Positions 1 to 8,516 are shown, numbered from the stretch's first letter. The stretch is 36,692 nt of DNA from Rubrivivax sp. (GCA_016789865.1 JAEUPC010000066.1:1-36692), one strand, 5' to 3'. Notes: generated by a model from the sequence alone, not told the origin. Numbers and translations: made by a program.

Positions 1-446
1 AGGATCAGCCCGTCGGCGCCCTTGTCCACCGCCTTGTGCGCGAAGGTGTTGTTGATGACGTCGTGCATCACCACCCCGCCCCACGAGTGCACGGCGTCGT
101 TGATGTCGGTGCGCGCGCCCAGGCTGGTGATGACGATGGGCGCCTTGTACTTCGCGCACACCTGCATGTCGTGCTCGAGGCGGTCGTTGGTCTTGTGCAC
201 GATCTGGTTGATGGCGAACGGCGCCGCCGGCCGGTCGGGGTGGGCCCGGTTCCAGGCCGCCAGCGCCTCGGTGATCTCGGCCAGCCACTCGTCCAGCTGG
301 GAGGCCGGACGCGCGTTCAGCGACGGCATCGAGCCCACCACGCCGGCGGTGCACTGCGCGATGACGAGCTTGGGGTTGCTGACGATGAACAGCGGCGCGC
401 CGATGACGGGGAACGGCACCTGCTTCAGGACGGGCGGCAAAGCCAT
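1..446 (-). CDS. Nitronate monooxygenase, N-terminal part (cut by window edge)
   Basis: The first 148 residues are present and the rest lies to the left of the window. The protein starts MALPPVLKQVPFPVIGAPLF and continues with IVSNPKLVIAQCTAGVVGSM. This is the opening beta strand and loop of the FMN-dependent nitronate monooxygenase (2-nitropropane dioxygenase) TIM barrel. A later segment reads YKAPIVITSLGA. Members oxidise alkyl nitronates to carbonyl compounds and nitrite; many homologues in proteobacteria have no proven substrate. The gene follows the acyl-CoA dehydrogenase on the same strand after 55 bp, so it may be the last gene of the etfBA-dehydrogenase operon. Family assignment is fairly secure. 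The substrate and the C-terminal catalytic part cannot be judged here. Confidence 0.85.
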   Translation of the reverse strand, partial: MALPPVLKQVPFPVIGAPLFIVSNPKLVIAQCTAGVVGSMPSLNARPASQLDEWLAEITEALAAWNRAHPDRPAAPFAINQIVHKTNDRLEHDMQVCAKYKAPIVITSLGARTDINDAVHSWGGVVMHDVINNTFAHKAVDKGADGLI

Positions 447-501
447 GTTCGGGCGATCTCCGGGGTGAACTGCAAACGGCAACGAAAGGCCAGGCGTGGG
501 C

Positions 502-2298
502 TCAGAACGCCTCGAGGTCCAGCGCCGTCACGGGCTCGGCGCCGTCGACGATGCTGTCGCGCAGGCCGGTGGCCTTCACGAGGATGTGGTCGGCGAAGAA
601 GCGTGCCGTGGTGATCTTGGCGCGCATGAAGCCCGCGTCGTCGTTGGCCGCCAGGCGGGCTTCGGCCACGAGCAGCGCCCGCGCCATCTGCCAGCCGGCC
701 ACCACGATGCCGGCCAGCATCAGGTAGGGCACGCTGCCGGCGAACACCGCGTTGGGCTGCCCCTTGCCCTGCGCCACGACGAAGTCGACCACGTCCAGGA
801 AGGCCCGGCGGCCGGCTTCCAGCCGCCTGGCCATCGCCAGCGCAGCCGGGCCGGCCTGCCGGTTCAGCTCGCCAACCGTCGCTTCGATCTGCGCGGCAAT
901 GGCCTTGGCCGTGGCGCCGCCGTCGCGTGCCGTCTTGCGCCCGACGAGGTCGTTGGCCTGGATCGCCGTGGTGCCCTCGTAGATGGTGAGGATCTTCGCG
1001 TCGCGCAGGTACTGCGCCGCGCCCGTCTCCTCGATGAAGCCCATGCCGCCGTGCACCTGCACGCCAAGGCTGGCCACCTCCAGGCTCATCTCGGTGGCGA
1101 GGCCCTTCACCAGCGGCACCATGAACTCGTAGAAGGCCTGGTTCTGCGCCCGCACCGCCGGGTCGGCATGGGCATGCGCGGCATCGAAGGCCGCGGCGGC
1201 CACGTAGGCCATCGCACGGCAGCCCTCGGTGTAGGCGCGCATCGTCATCAGCATGCGCCGCACGTCGGGGTGGTGGATGATCGGCGCGGCCTTGTTCAGC
1301 GAGCCGTCGACCGGCCGGCTCTGCACCCGCTCGCGCGCGTAGGCCACCGCCTGCTGGTAGGCGCGCTCGGCGATCGCCACGCCCTGGATGCCCACGCCGT
1401 AGCGCGCCGCGTTCATCATGATGAACATGGTCTCGAGGCCGCGGTTCTCCTGGCCGACGAGGGTGGCCACCGCGCCGGCCGCGCCGCCGGGCTGCGTGAT
1501 GCCGTCGCCGTACTGCAGCACTGCCGTCGGGCTGGCCTTGATGCCCAGCTTGTGCTCGATGCTCACGCAGTGCACGTCATTGCGCTGGCCACCCTCGAGG
1601 ACCTTCGGGCAGATGAACAGCGAGATGCCCTTGACGCCCTCGGGCGCGCCGGCCACGCGCGCCAGCACCAGGTGCACGATGTTGTCGGCCAGGTCGTGCT
1701 CGCCGTAGGTGATGAAGATCTTGGTGCCGAAGAGCCGGTAGCTGCCGTCGGGCTGGGGCTCGGCGCGCGTGCGCACCAGGCTCAGGTCACTGCCGGCCTG
1801 CGGCTCGGTGAGGTTCATCGAGCCGGTCCACGCCCCTTCGATCATCTTCGGGATGTAGGTGGCCTGCTGCTCGGGCGTGCCGGCGGTGAGCAGCGCCTCG
1901 ATGGCGCCATCGGTAAGCAGCGGGCACAGCGCGAAGCTCATGTTCGCCGCCTGCACCATCTCCGAGCACGCCGCGTGGATGAGCTTGGGCAGCCCCTGGC
2001 CGCCGAACTCGGCCGGGTGCTGCAAGCCCTGCCAGCCGCCCTCGACATACTGCCTGAACGCCTGCCTGAAGCCGGGCGTCGTCGTCACCTTGCCGTCGCG
2101 GAAGCTGCTGGGCGCCTGGTCGCCTTCGCGGTTCAAAGGCGCCAGCACGTCGCCGGCCAGGCGCGCGCATTCGTCCAGCACCGCGGCGGCGGTGTCGTAG
2201 CCGGCCTCTTCGTGGCCGGGCAGCTGCGCCACGGCGTCGATGCCGGCCAGCTCCTTCATCACGAAGAGCATGTCCTTGACGGGTGCGCGGTAGGTCAT
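502..2298 (-). CDS. Acyl-CoA dehydrogenase (DmdC/FadE-like, 598 aa)
   Basis: This FAD enzyme should introduce a 2,3-double bond into an acyl-CoA and pass electrons to ETF. The substrate-binding/FAD motif MNLTEPQAGSD is at residues 161-171 and the second FAD segment GTKIFITYGEHD at 191-202. The catalytic glutamate is Glu441 in TIYEGTTAIQAND. Its length near 600 residues and its extra C-terminal domain match the long group that includes 3-methylmercaptopropionyl-CoA dehydrogenase (DmdC), not the 380-residue fatty-acid enzymes. It lies 76 bp downstream of etfA on the same strand, which supports direct electron transfer to that ETF. A paralogue at 16109-17855 shares the N-terminal pattern (MTYRAP versus MAYHYVAP). 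The substrate is unknown; medium- or long-chain or aryl-alkanoyl-CoA are all possible. Confidence 0.92.
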   Translation of the reverse strand: MTYRAPVKDMLFVMKELAGIDAVAQLPGHEEAGYDTAAAVLDECARLAGDVLAPLNREGDQAPSSFRDGKVTTTPGFRQAFRQYVEGGWQGLQHPAEFGGQGLPKLIHAACSEMVQAANMSFALCPLLTDGAIEALLTAGTPEQQATYIPKMIEGAWTGSMNLTEPQAGSDLSLVRTRAEPQPDGSYRLFGTKIFITYGEHDLADNIVHLVLARVAGAPEGVKGISLFICPKVLEGGQRNDVHCVSIEHKLGIKASPTAVLQYGDGITQPGGAAGAVATLVGQENRGLETMFIMMNAARYGVGIQGVAIAERAYQQAVAYARERVQSRPVDGSLNKAAPIIHHPDVRRMLMTMRAYTEGCRAMAYVAAAAFDAAHAHADPAVRAQNQAFYEFMVPLVKGLATEMSLEVASLGVQVHGGMGFIEETGAAQYLRDAKILTIYEGTTAIQANDLVGRKTARDGGATAKAIAAQIEATVGELNRQAGPAALAMARRLEAGRRAFLDVVDFVVAQGKGQPNAVFAGSVPYLMLAGIVVAGWQMARALLVAEARLAANDDAGFMRAKITTARFFADHILVKATGLRDSIVDGAEPVTALDLEAF

Positions 2299-2322
2299 CG
2301 TCGTCTTCTCCCGGGTGCAAGA

Positions 2323-2353
2323 AGGGGCGCCGCGGTCGTGCCTGGGCGCCCCT
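2323..2353. repeat. Stem-loop between etfA and the acyl-CoA dehydrogenase
   Basis: Nine-base arms AGGGGCGCC (2323-2331) and GGCGCCCCT (2345-2353) are perfectly complementary around a 13-base loop. No T-run follows on either strand, so it is not a classic intrinsic terminator. In the 76-bp gap of this operon it could protect the upstream etfBA message or partly reduce transcription into the dehydrogenase gene. The role is inferred. Confidence 0.5.
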
Positions 2354-2374
2354 GGGTGTGGCCGGCCTGGCCGT

Positions 2375-3307
2375 TCAGAGCTTGCTCACCAGCTCCGGCA
2401 CGGCAGTGAACAGGTCGGCTTCGAGCCCGTAGTCGGCCACGCTGAAGATCGGCGCCTCCGGGTCCTTGTTGATGGCGACGATCACCTTGCTGTCCTTCAT
2501 GCCGGCCAGGTGCTGGATGGCGCCGCTGATGCCGCAGGCGATGTACAGCTGCGGCGCGACGATCTTGCCGGTCTGCCCCACCTGCCAGTCGTTGGGCGCA
2601 TAACCGGCGTCCACGGCGGCGCGGCTGGCGCCCAGCGCCGCGCCGAGCTTGTCGGCCAGCGGCGAGAGCACCTCGTTGAACTTGTCGGCGGCGCCCAGCG
2701 CACGGCCGCCGCTGACGATGACCTTGGCAGCCGTCAACTCGGGCCGGTCGAGCTTGGCGATCTCGTTGCCCAGGTAGCTGGCGCCGGCGGCCGCGGGCAC
2801 CGCGGCCAGGCTCTCGACGGCAGCGCTGCCGCCGCCGGCCGCGGCCGGGTCGAAGCCCGTGGTCCGCACGGTGATCACCTTGATGACATCGCCCGACTGC
2901 ACGGTGGCGATGGCGTTGCCGGCGTAGATCGGGCGCTCGAAGGTGTCGGCGCTGACCACCTGGGTCGCGTCGCTGATCTGCGCCACGTCCAGCAGCGCGG
3001 CAACACGCGGCGCGACGTTCTTGCCGCCGGCCGTGGCCGGAAACAGGATGTGGCTGTAGTTCTTCGCCACCGCCAGCACCTGCGCGGCGACGTTCTCGGC
3101 CAGGCCGTGCTCCAGCCCCGGGGCGTCGGCATGCAGCACCTTGGCCACGCCGGCGATCTTCGCGGCGGCCTGCGCCGCCCCCGACGCATTCGCGCCGGCG
3201 ACCAGCACATGCACTTCGCCGCCGCACGCCACGGCCGCGGTGACGGTGTTGAGGGTCGCGCCCTTGATGGACGCGTTGTCGTGTTCGGCAATGACCAGGG
3301 CCGTCAT
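2375..3307 (-). CDS. etfA: Electron transfer flavoprotein alpha subunit
   Basis: The 310-residue product begins [19 protein letters not shown]. Near its C-terminus is the FAD-binding stretch [20 protein letters not shown], followed by [15 protein letters not shown] and [11 protein letters not shown], the signature of ETF alpha. Together with EtfB it accepts electrons from acyl-CoA dehydrogenases and hands them to ETF-ubiquinone oxidoreductase at the membrane. The ATG at 3307 is preferred over an upstream in-frame ATG because GGAG lies at the right distance before it and the family starts here. It is 91 bp downstream of etfB. The gap holds an imperfect repeat described separately. Assignment is firm. 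Confidence 0.97.
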   Translation of the reverse strand: MTALVIAEHDNASIKGATLNTVTAAVACGGEVHVLVAGANASGAAQAAAKIAGVAKVLHADAPGLEHGLAENVAAQVLAVAKNYSHILFPATAGGKNVAPRVAALLDVAQISDATQVVSADTFERPIYAGNAIATVQSGDVIKVITVRTTGFDPAAAGGGSAAVESLAAVPAAAGASYLGNEIAKLDRPELTAAKVIVSGGRALGAADKFNEVLSPLADKLGAALGASRAAVDAGYAPNDWQVGQTGKIVAPQLYIACGISGAIQHLAGMKDSKVIVAINKDPEAPIFSVADYGLEADLFTAVPELVSKL

Positions 3308-3340
3308 CAGCGATCTCCAGCTTGGCCGGGAGCGTTGGGC

Positions 3341-3392
3341 GCCCCCGTTCCTTGACACTGTGGGGGCAGCGAACGAAGCGAGCTTGGGGGCG
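3341..3392. repeat. Intergenic C-rich inverted repeat of a type common in Burkholderiales
   Basis: The etfB-etfA gap contains GCCCCC (3341-3346) opposed by GGGGGC (3362-3367) and again by GGGGGC (3386-3391). Between the two G-runs lies AGCGAACGAAGCGAGCTT. Read on the minus strand this is CCCCCAAGCTCGCTTCG followed by TTCGCTGCCCCC. From memory this is a frequent intergenic motif in Comamonadaceae and relatives. It may act as an mRNA-stabilising hairpin between the two cistrons. I have not been able to count copies elsewhere. Confidence 0.55.
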
Positions 3393-3398
3393 TCATGA

Positions 3399-4148
3399 CT
3401 AGATCACCTTGGCTTCGTTCTTCAGCTTGTCGACGAGCGCAGCCACGTCGGGCACTTTGACACCGGCGCCGCGCTTGGGCGGCTCGCTCACCTTCAGCGT
3501 CTTGATGCGCGGCGTGACGTCCACTCCCAGGTCGGCCGGCTTCACCACTTCCAGCGGCTTCTTCTTGGCCTTCATGATGTTGGGCAGCGTAACGTATCGC
3601 GGCTCGTTCAGGCGCAGGTCGGTGGTCAGCACCGCGGGCAGCGCAAGCTTCAGGCGCTCCAGGCCACCGTCGACCTCGCGCGTGACGGTGGCGTGGCCGT
3701 CGGCGACTTCGACCTTGCTGGTAAAGGTGGCCTGCGGCAGGTTCGCCAGGCCGGCGAGCATCTGGCCGGTCTGGTTGCAGTCGTCGTCGATGGCCTGCTT
3801 GCCGAGAATCACCAGGCCCGGCTGCTCCTTGGCAACCAGCGCCCGCAGCAGCTTGGCCACCGCCAGCGGCTGCAGCTCGACATCGGTCTCCACCAGGATG
3901 GCGCGATCGGCACCGATGGCCATCGCGGTGCGCAGCGTCTCCTGGCACTGCGTGACGCCGCACGAGACGGCGACGATCTCGGTGACCACGCCCTTCTCCT
4001 TCAGGCGCACCGCCTCTTCGACGGCGATCTCGTCGAAGGGGTTCATGCTCATCTTGACGTTGGCGATGTCGACACCGCTGCCGTCGCTCTTCACGCGCAC
4101 CTTGACGTTGTAGTCGACCACCCGTTTCACGGGCACCAGCACCTTCAT
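3399..4148 (-). CDS. etfB: Electron transfer flavoprotein beta subunit
   Basis: The 249-residue protein starts [20 protein letters not shown] and contains [20 protein letters not shown]. Both are diagnostic for the AMP-binding beta subunit of ETF. It pairs with EtfA from the next gene to shuttle electrons from acyl-CoA dehydrogenases to the quinone pool. The ATG at 4148 has AAGGAG nine bases upstream, which settles the start against a longer in-frame extension. It is the first gene of the etfB-etfA-dehydrogenase operon. A TAGAAT -10-like hexamer (minus strand, plus coordinates 4214-4219) and a TetR-type palindrome (4277-4298) lie upstream. Assignment is firm. Confidence 0.97.
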   Translation of the reverse strand: MKVLVPVKRVVDYNVKVRVKSDGSGVDIANVKMSMNPFDEIAVEEAVRLKEKGVVTEIVAVSCGVTQCQETLRTAMAIGADRAILVETDVELQPLAVAKLLRALVAKEQPGLVILGKQAIDDDCNQTGQMLAGLANLPQATFTSKVEVADGHATVTREVDGGLERLKLALPAVLTTDLRLNEPRYVTLPNIMKAKKKPLEVVKPADLGVDVTPRIKTLKVSEPPKRGAGVKVPDVAALVDKLKNEAKVI

Positions 4149-4276
4149 GGGCAACAGCTCCTTGGGGAGTTTCGAGGAATCGGGAGTGATGGAGGATGTT
4201 CGGGAAGCCGGGCATTCTAGGAGCGGGCTCTGTGCCGGCCGCGTGCCGGGCGCCGCGCTGCGCACGGCTTGCGGCG

Positions 4277-4298
4277 AAATAGAACGATCGTGCTATTT
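4277..4298. promoter_or_regulatory. Near-perfect 22-bp palindrome upstream of etfB, probable TetR-family operator
   Basis: The left half AAATAGAACGA and right half TCGTGCTATTT match as a palindrome in 10 of 11 base pairs, around the core ACGATCGT. It starts inside the stop codon of the MFS gene and ends about 130 bp before the etfB start. It is the only AT-rich block in the area. Size and symmetry suit a TetR-family repressor of fatty-acid or acyl-CoA metabolism such as the beta-proteobacterial FadP/PsrA-like regulators, but that link is inference. It does not resemble the CATACA-N4-TGTATG sites beside the local tetR gene, so a different regulator is expected. Confidence 0.6.
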
Positions 4299-5624
4299 TG
4301 CCACGGCCGCCGTGGCCGGCCCGCTGCCGAGGTGGGCGCGGGCGGCGCGACTGCCGCGCTCGACATCCACCTTGCGCAGCAGCAGCCAGCCGACGATGAA
4401 GAACAGGCCCGTGGAGAGGATGCCCAGTCGATGGTTGCCGCCGGTGAGCCAGGTCACGAGCCCATACGTGAGCGGGCCGAGGATGGCCGACAGCCGCGTG
4501 GCGAAGGTCCACAGCCCGAAGAACTCCGCCAGCCGTTCGGGCGGCGCGAACAACGCGGCCAGCGCGCGCCCGGCCGACTGGCTGCTGCCCATGCACAGCC
4601 CCGCGATCACCGCGGCCACCCAGAACAGCGCCGGCCCGGTGGCCAGCCACGCCAGACCCGTCATCACCACCCAGCCGGCGAGCGTGGCCCCCAGTGCGCG
4701 CCGGTGGCCGATGCGGTCTTGCGCATAACCGAAAGCGAAGGCACCACCGGCCGCGGCAATGTTGACGAGGAACACCAGCATCATCGTCTCGGTCTGCTTG
4801 AAGCCCAGCACCTGCTCGGCGTACACCGCGGCCAGCGCGATGACCACCGCGATGCCGGCCTGGTAGAACACCGCGCAAACCAGCAGCCAGGCGAAGTCTT
4901 CGTAGCGCTTGGCCTCGCGCCAGGTGGCCGCCAGCCGGCGCAGCGAGTCGACCAAGCCGCGGTGCGCCGCATCGGCCTGCGGCTGCGCACGCTCGGGCAG
5001 CATGACGAAGGTGACCAGCGCGCAGGCGGCGTACAGCCCGGCGGTGATCAGCATCGTCACCGGCACGAAGTGCGCCGCCTTCAGGCCCTGCCCCTGCGCC
5101 CACAAGACATAGGCCAGGCTCAGGCCCAGCGCCAGCATGCCGCCGAAGTAGCCGAAGCTCCAGCCCCAGCCGGAGACACGGCCCATCGCCTCGCGCCGGG
5201 CGAGCTCGGGCAGGAACGCGGCGTTGAGCGCCTCGCCGTACGAGTAGAAGATGTTGGAAAGCACGACGGCCGTCACGCCCAGCGCGAGGTCGCCCGGCCC
5301 CACGCCGGCCAGCAGGCCGGTGGAAAGCACGCAGCCGGCGGTGGCCAGCATCAGCAGCTTCTTCTTGGCAGCGCGCAAGTCGGCAAAGGCACCGATCGCC
5401 GGCATCGTGAGCATCACGATCGCGTTGGAAAGCGCCAGCGCCAGCGTCCAGGCCAAAGTGGCCCAGTCGGCTCCTTGTGCCACCACGCCCACGAAGTAGG
5501 CGTTGAACACCGCCGTCAGCACCACGGTGGTGTAGCCGCTGTTGGCGAAGTCGTACATCGCCCAGCCGAACACCTCGCGCTTCCTGACGCCCTCGGCGAG
5601 GGACTCCTGGGCAAAGAGGGGCAT
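4293..5624 (-). CDS. MFS transporter, UMF1/Atg22-like
   Basis: The 443-residue product is hydrophobic throughout, with about a dozen membrane stretches. It begins with the pattern KREVFGWAMYDFANSGYTTV, which is typical of the UMF1 / Atg22-like branch of the major facilitator superfamily. A central loop RAQPQADAAHRGLVDSLRR separates two six-helix halves. Loops such as FADLRAAKKKL and DRIGHRRALG fit the MFS helix 2-3 pattern. The ATG at 5624 follows AGGAG at good spacing. Its substrate is unknown; eukaryotic Atg22 exports amino acids from vacuoles. Its stop codon overlaps the palindrome in front of etfB and it runs in the same direction, so it may or may not share that transcript. Confidence 0.85.
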   Translation of the reverse strand: MPLFAQESLAEGVRKREVFGWAMYDFANSGYTTVVLTAVFNAYFVGVVAQGADWATLAWTLALALSNAIVMLTMPAIGAFADLRAAKKKLLMLATAGCVLSTGLLAGVGPGDLALGVTAVVLSNIFYSYGEALNAAFLPELARREAMGRVSGWGWSFGYFGGMLALGLSLAYVLWAQGQGLKAAHFVPVTMLITAGLYAACALVTFVMLPERAQPQADAAHRGLVDSLRRLAATWREAKRYEDFAWLLVCAVFYQAGIAVVIALAAVYAEQVLGFKQTETMMLVFLVNIAAAGGAFAFGYAQDRIGHRRALGATLAGWVVMTGLAWLATGPALFWVAAVIAGLCMGSSQSAGRALAALFAPPERLAEFFGLWTFATRLSAILGPLTYGLVTWLTGGNHRLGILSTGLFFIVGWLLLRKVDVERGSRAARAHLGSGPATAAVAK

Positions 5625-5689
5625 GCGGGGCTCCTGGCGCCGGCGCGGGTTGCAGCAAACCTGCACCTATGATGCGGCCGGCCATTCTG

Positions 5690-5774
5690 GCGCGGGTGAC
5701 GGAACTGGCAGACGTAGCGGGCTTAAAACCCGCAGCCGCAAGGCGTACGGGTTCGATTCCCGTCCCGCGCACCA
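5690..5774 (+). tRNA. tRNA-Leu (anticodon UAA)
   Basis: The acceptor arms GCGCGGG (5690-5696) and CCCGCGC (5764-5770) pair perfectly, with discriminator A and encoded CCA at 5772-5774. The anticodon stem GCGGG/CCCGC encloses the loop CTTAAAA, giving anticodon TAA at 5724-5726. A long variable arm and the T loop GTTCGATTC are present, as expected for a class II leucine tRNA. It lies between the divergent MFS gene and the end of tetR. I found no duplicated 3' end that would mark an integrated element. Confidence 0.97.
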
Positions 5775-5853
5775 GCCGCTGCCCGCCCCACACGCGCGGC
5801 GCCGAGCGCGATGCATCGGTGGGGCCGAAGTCTGCGGCACGCGCGTCTTGCGA

Positions 5854-6498
5854 TCAGCGCGCCAGCGGCTGCGACACCAGGCGCTCCACCAGCTCGCGGC
5901 GGCGCTCGCGCTGCGCCGTGCTGCCCTGCCTGTGCAGCACCGACTCGGCCACCTCGTAGCCGTACATCAGGAAGGCCCGCGCAGCCGCCTCCGCGGCACC
6001 GAAGCCGAGCGCGGCGAAGATGCGCTCGTGGTGCGCCAGGCGTGCGGCATCGGCCTCGTCGACCGCATCGCGCGCCATCGCGTCGCGACGCGCCCAGGCG
6101 CGGATGGCCAGCTCGATGCGCGCCGCCTTGGCCGCCGCACGCCCCCGAAACGGCAGCGAGGCCGCATCGCGCAGTTGCTCGCGCGGGTCGCGCCCCGCAG
6201 ACTCCAGGCGCCGCGTCAGCGCCACCGTGGCCCGCTCGCGCCAGGCCTGCAGCACCCGGCGCAGCAGGTCTTCGCGATCGCGGAAGTGCCAGTAGAAGCT
6301 GCCGCGCGTGACACCCAGTTGCGTGGCAAGCACGTCCACGCGCACGTGGTCGATGCCCTGGTCGACCAGCACCTCGGTAGCGGCCTCGATCCAGGTCTCC
6401 GGCGTCAACGTTGCGCGCGCTGAATCGGCCGCCCCGGGGCGGGCACCGCGGGCACGGCGCGGGCGCACGGGCAAGGCACGGACGGGGGGTGTCGGCAT
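5854..6498 (-). CDS. TetR-family transcriptional regulator
   Basis: A basic, proline-rich N-terminus is followed by a TetR helix-turn-helix: TWIEAATEVLVDQGIDHVRV, then DVLATQLGVTRGSFYWHF and RDREDLL. The C-terminal ligand domain is not specific to any known group. The product is 214 residues from the ATG at 6498. An in-frame ATG at 6522 would add eight residues but would nearly abut the first operator. It is divergent from the feruloyl-CoA-synthase-like gene. Two identical-type palindromes (6524-6541 and 6601-6616) sit in the shared 126-bp gap, so it most likely represses itself and the plus-strand catabolic operon. The inducer is probably an aryl-acyl-CoA or the free acid (inference). Confidence 0.9.
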   Translation of the reverse strand: MPTPPVRALPVRPRRARGARPGAADSARATLTPETWIEAATEVLVDQGIDHVRVDVLATQLGVTRGSFYWHFRDREDLLRRVLQAWRERATVALTRRLESAGRDPREQLRDAASLPFRGRAAAKAARIELAIRAWARRDAMARDAVDEADAARLAHHERIFAALGFGAAEAAARAFLMYGYEVAESVLHRQGSTAQRERRRELVERLVSQPLAR

Positions 6499-6523
6499 GG
6501 CAGGTCGTGACGACGCAATCATG

Positions 6524-6541
6524 CCATACAGTAATGTATGG
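6524..6541. promoter_or_regulatory. TetR operator 1 in the tetR/fcs divergent region
   Basis: CCATACAGTAATGTATGG is an 18-bp palindrome with one mismatched pair. Its CATACA-N4-TGTATG core is repeated exactly in operator 2. It lies 25 bp upstream of the chosen tetR start, which suits autorepression. Binding by the adjacent TetR protein is inferred from position and repetition. Confidence 0.7.
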
Positions 6542-6600
6542 TCGTCGGTGGAAACCCGGATGCACGGGCAGCCAGGTGTCCCTACGATCGCGGCCGCACA

Positions 6601-6616
6601 CATACACATGTGTATG
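6601..6616. promoter_or_regulatory. TetR operator 2, just before the ligase start
   Basis: CATACACATGTGTATG is a perfect 16-bp palindrome sharing CATACA-N4-TGTATG with operator 1. The centres of the two sites are 76 bp apart, about seven helical turns. It ends on the GGAG ribosome-binding site (6616-6619) of the ligase gene at 6625. A bound repressor would therefore sit over the start of the message. Confidence 0.72.
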
Positions 6617-6624
6617 GAGACGGC

Positions 6625-8472
6625 ATGAGCGGCGCCACCGCCACGACGCGGAGCTTCTTCGACGATCCGACCCAACTCGCCCCGCGCCGGGCGCTGCGGC
6701 AAGAGCTCGGCGGCGGCGCGTTTGTGCTGCGCTCGCCTGAGCCGCTGGGGGCCCCCGCACGCTGCGTCGGCGAATGGCTCGAGCAGTGGGCAGCCGCCAC
6801 GCCGGCCGCTGCCGCCTTCGCCGAGCCCGCCGCCGGCGGCGGCTGGGCGGTGCTCGACTGGCGCACCCTGCGCCAGCGTGTGGGCGCCGTGGCGCAGGCG
6901 CTGCTCGACCTCGCGCTGCCGGCAGACAAGCCGGTGGTGGTGCTGTCGGACAACTCGCTCGATCACCTCGCGCTCGAACTGGCCTGCATGCACGTCGGCC
7001 GCGCCATCTGCCCGGTGACCAGCGGCTACAGCCGCCTGGCGCAGGGCGACTTCACTCGCATCCACGGCATCCTCCAGGCGCTCGACCCGGCGCTCGTCTA
7101 CGCGCACGACGCCGCCACCTACGCGCCGGTGCTGAAGGGCGCGCCGGTCGCGCCGCGCGCCGTGGTGTTCTCGCACGGTGCCGAATTGGCCCCCGGCGCG
7201 CTGCCGTTCTCGCGCCTGCTCGCGGCGCAGGAGACCCCCGCGGTGGCCGCCGCCTTCGCCGCCGTCGGCCCCGACACGCACGCCAAGTACCTGCTGACCT
7301 CGGGCTCCACCGGCCACCCCAAGGTGGTCATCAACACGCAGCGCATGCTGACCGCCAATCAGCAGATGCTCAAGCAGACGCTGCGCTTCCTCGACCGCGA
7401 GAAGCCGGTGCTGCTGGACTGGCTGCCGTGGAGCCACACCTTCGGCGGCAACCACAACAAGTTCCTCGTCATGAGCAGCGGCGGCACGATGTACATCGAC
7501 GACGGCCGCCCGCTGCCGGGGCTCGTCGACAAGACCATCGCCCACCTGCGCGAGGTGCAGCCCACGCTGCACTTCAACGTGCCCAGAGGCTACGACATGA
7601 TGCTGCCGGCGCTGGAGGGCGACCTCGCGCTGGCGCGGCGCTTCTTCGGCCAGCTGCGCATGGTGTTCTACGCCGGCGCCGGCATGCCGCAGGCCACCTG
7701 GCAGCGGCTGGAGGCGGTAGCGGCCAAGGTGCGCGACGTGCACACCGACCCCGTGTGGTTCACCACCAGCTGGGGCAGCACCGAAACCGCGCCGGCCAAT
7801 ACCTTCGCGCATTGGCGGCTCGACCGTGCCGGCGTCATCGGCCTGCCGATGCCGGGGGTGGAGATCAAGTTCGTGCCCGTCGATGGTGATGCCGCCGGCA
7901 AGCTGGAGCTGCGCCTGCGCGGCCCCAACATCTTCCCCGGCTACCGCCACAACGACGCAGCCACCCGCGACGCGTTCGACGAAGAGGGCTTCTACCGCAT
8001 CGGCGATGCCGGCTTCCTGCAGGACGCGGCCGACCCGGCCAGCGGCATCGTCTTCAACGGCCGCGTCGCCGAGGACTTCAAGCTCACCAGCGGCACCTGG
8101 GTCTCGGTGGGCACGCTGCGGCTGCACCTGGTCACCGCCCTGGCGCCGCTCGCTCAGGACGCCGTCATCACCGGGCACGACCGCGCCGAGGTCGGCGCCT
8201 TGATCTTCCTCACCGAGGCGGCGCGCAAGCTGCCGGGCGACGAGGTGCGCGCGCAGATCCACGCGGCGCTGCGCCGCCTGCGGGCCGAGGGCGCGGGCTC
8301 GGCCCACACCCCCACCCGCGTGCTGCTGCTGCCCGATGCGCCCAGCATGGCCGCCGGCGAGATCACTGACAAGGGCTACATCAACCAGCGGCTCACGCTG
8401 CAGCGGCGGGCCGCCGAAGTCCAGGCGCTGCATGCCGGCGCCGCGGACCCGCGCGTCGTCACCGCGGGCTGA
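6625..8472 (+). CDS. fcs: Feruloyl-CoA-synthase-like aryl-CoA ligase
   Basis: This 615-residue ANL-superfamily acyl-CoA synthetase should adenylate a carboxylic acid and form its CoA thioester. The phosphate-binding loop YLLTSGSTGHPK is at residues 222-233. DWLPWSHTFGGNHN is a motif typical of feruloyl-CoA synthases. The adenine-binding region is TTSWGSTETAPAN, and the C-terminal catalytic lysine is Lys583 in EITDKGYINQR. Length and the SWSHTFGGN-type segment favour Fcs over fatty-acid ligases. The ATG at 6625 has GGAG five bases upstream. It is the first gene of the TetR-linked operon, followed by beta-oxidation enzymes and an ABC importer. Likely substrates are ferulate, coumarate, cinnamate or their dihydro forms; the exact one is not shown by sequence. 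Confidence 0.88.
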   Translation: MSGATATTRSFFDDPTQLAPRRALRQELGGGAFVLRSPEPLGAPARCVGEWLEQWAAATPAAAAFAEPAAGGGWAVLDWRTLRQRVGAVAQALLDLALPADKPVVVLSDNSLDHLALELACMHVGRAICPVTSGYSRLAQGDFTRIHGILQALDPALVYAHDAATYAPVLKGAPVAPRAVVFSHGAELAPGALPFSRLLAAQETPAVAAAFAAVGPDTHAKYLLTSGSTGHPKVVINTQRMLTANQQMLKQTLRFLDREKPVLLDWLPWSHTFGGNHNKFLVMSSGGTMYIDDGRPLPGLVDKTIAHLREVQPTLHFNVPRGYDMMLPALEGDLALARRFFGQLRMVFYAGAGMPQATWQRLEAVAAKVRDVHTDPVWFTTSWGSTETAPANTFAHWRLDRAGVIGLPMPGVEIKFVPVDGDAAGKLELRLRGPNIFPGYRHNDAATRDAFDEEGFYRIGDAGFLQDAADPASGIVFNGRVAEDFKLTSGTWVSVGTLRLHLVTALAPLAQDAVITGHDRAEVGALIFLTEAARKLPGDEVRAQIHAALRRLRAEGAGSAHTPTRVLLLPDAPSMAAGEITDKGYINQRLTLQRRAAEVQALHAGAADPRVVTAG

Positions 8473-8516
8473 ACCGCGGCTGGCCCGGCCCGACACCCAC
8501 CCTTTCCGAACCCGCC

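Noticed and set aside
496-2409. Very long open frame on the plus strand opposite the acyl-CoA dehydrogenase and etfA end
   Set aside because: It is His/Arg/Ala-rich with no domain pattern, typical of antisense frames in high-GC genes. The minus strand carries clear enzymes.
5690-5774. tRNA-Leu as an attachment site of an integrated catabolic island
   Set aside because: No integrase gene and no second copy of the tRNA 3' end are visible in the window, and base composition does not change across it.
3307-5793. 828-codon open frame on the minus strand across etfB and the MFS gene
   Set aside because: It is a different frame from both real genes, low-complexity Arg/Ala/Gly, and crosses the tRNA and intergenic sequence.
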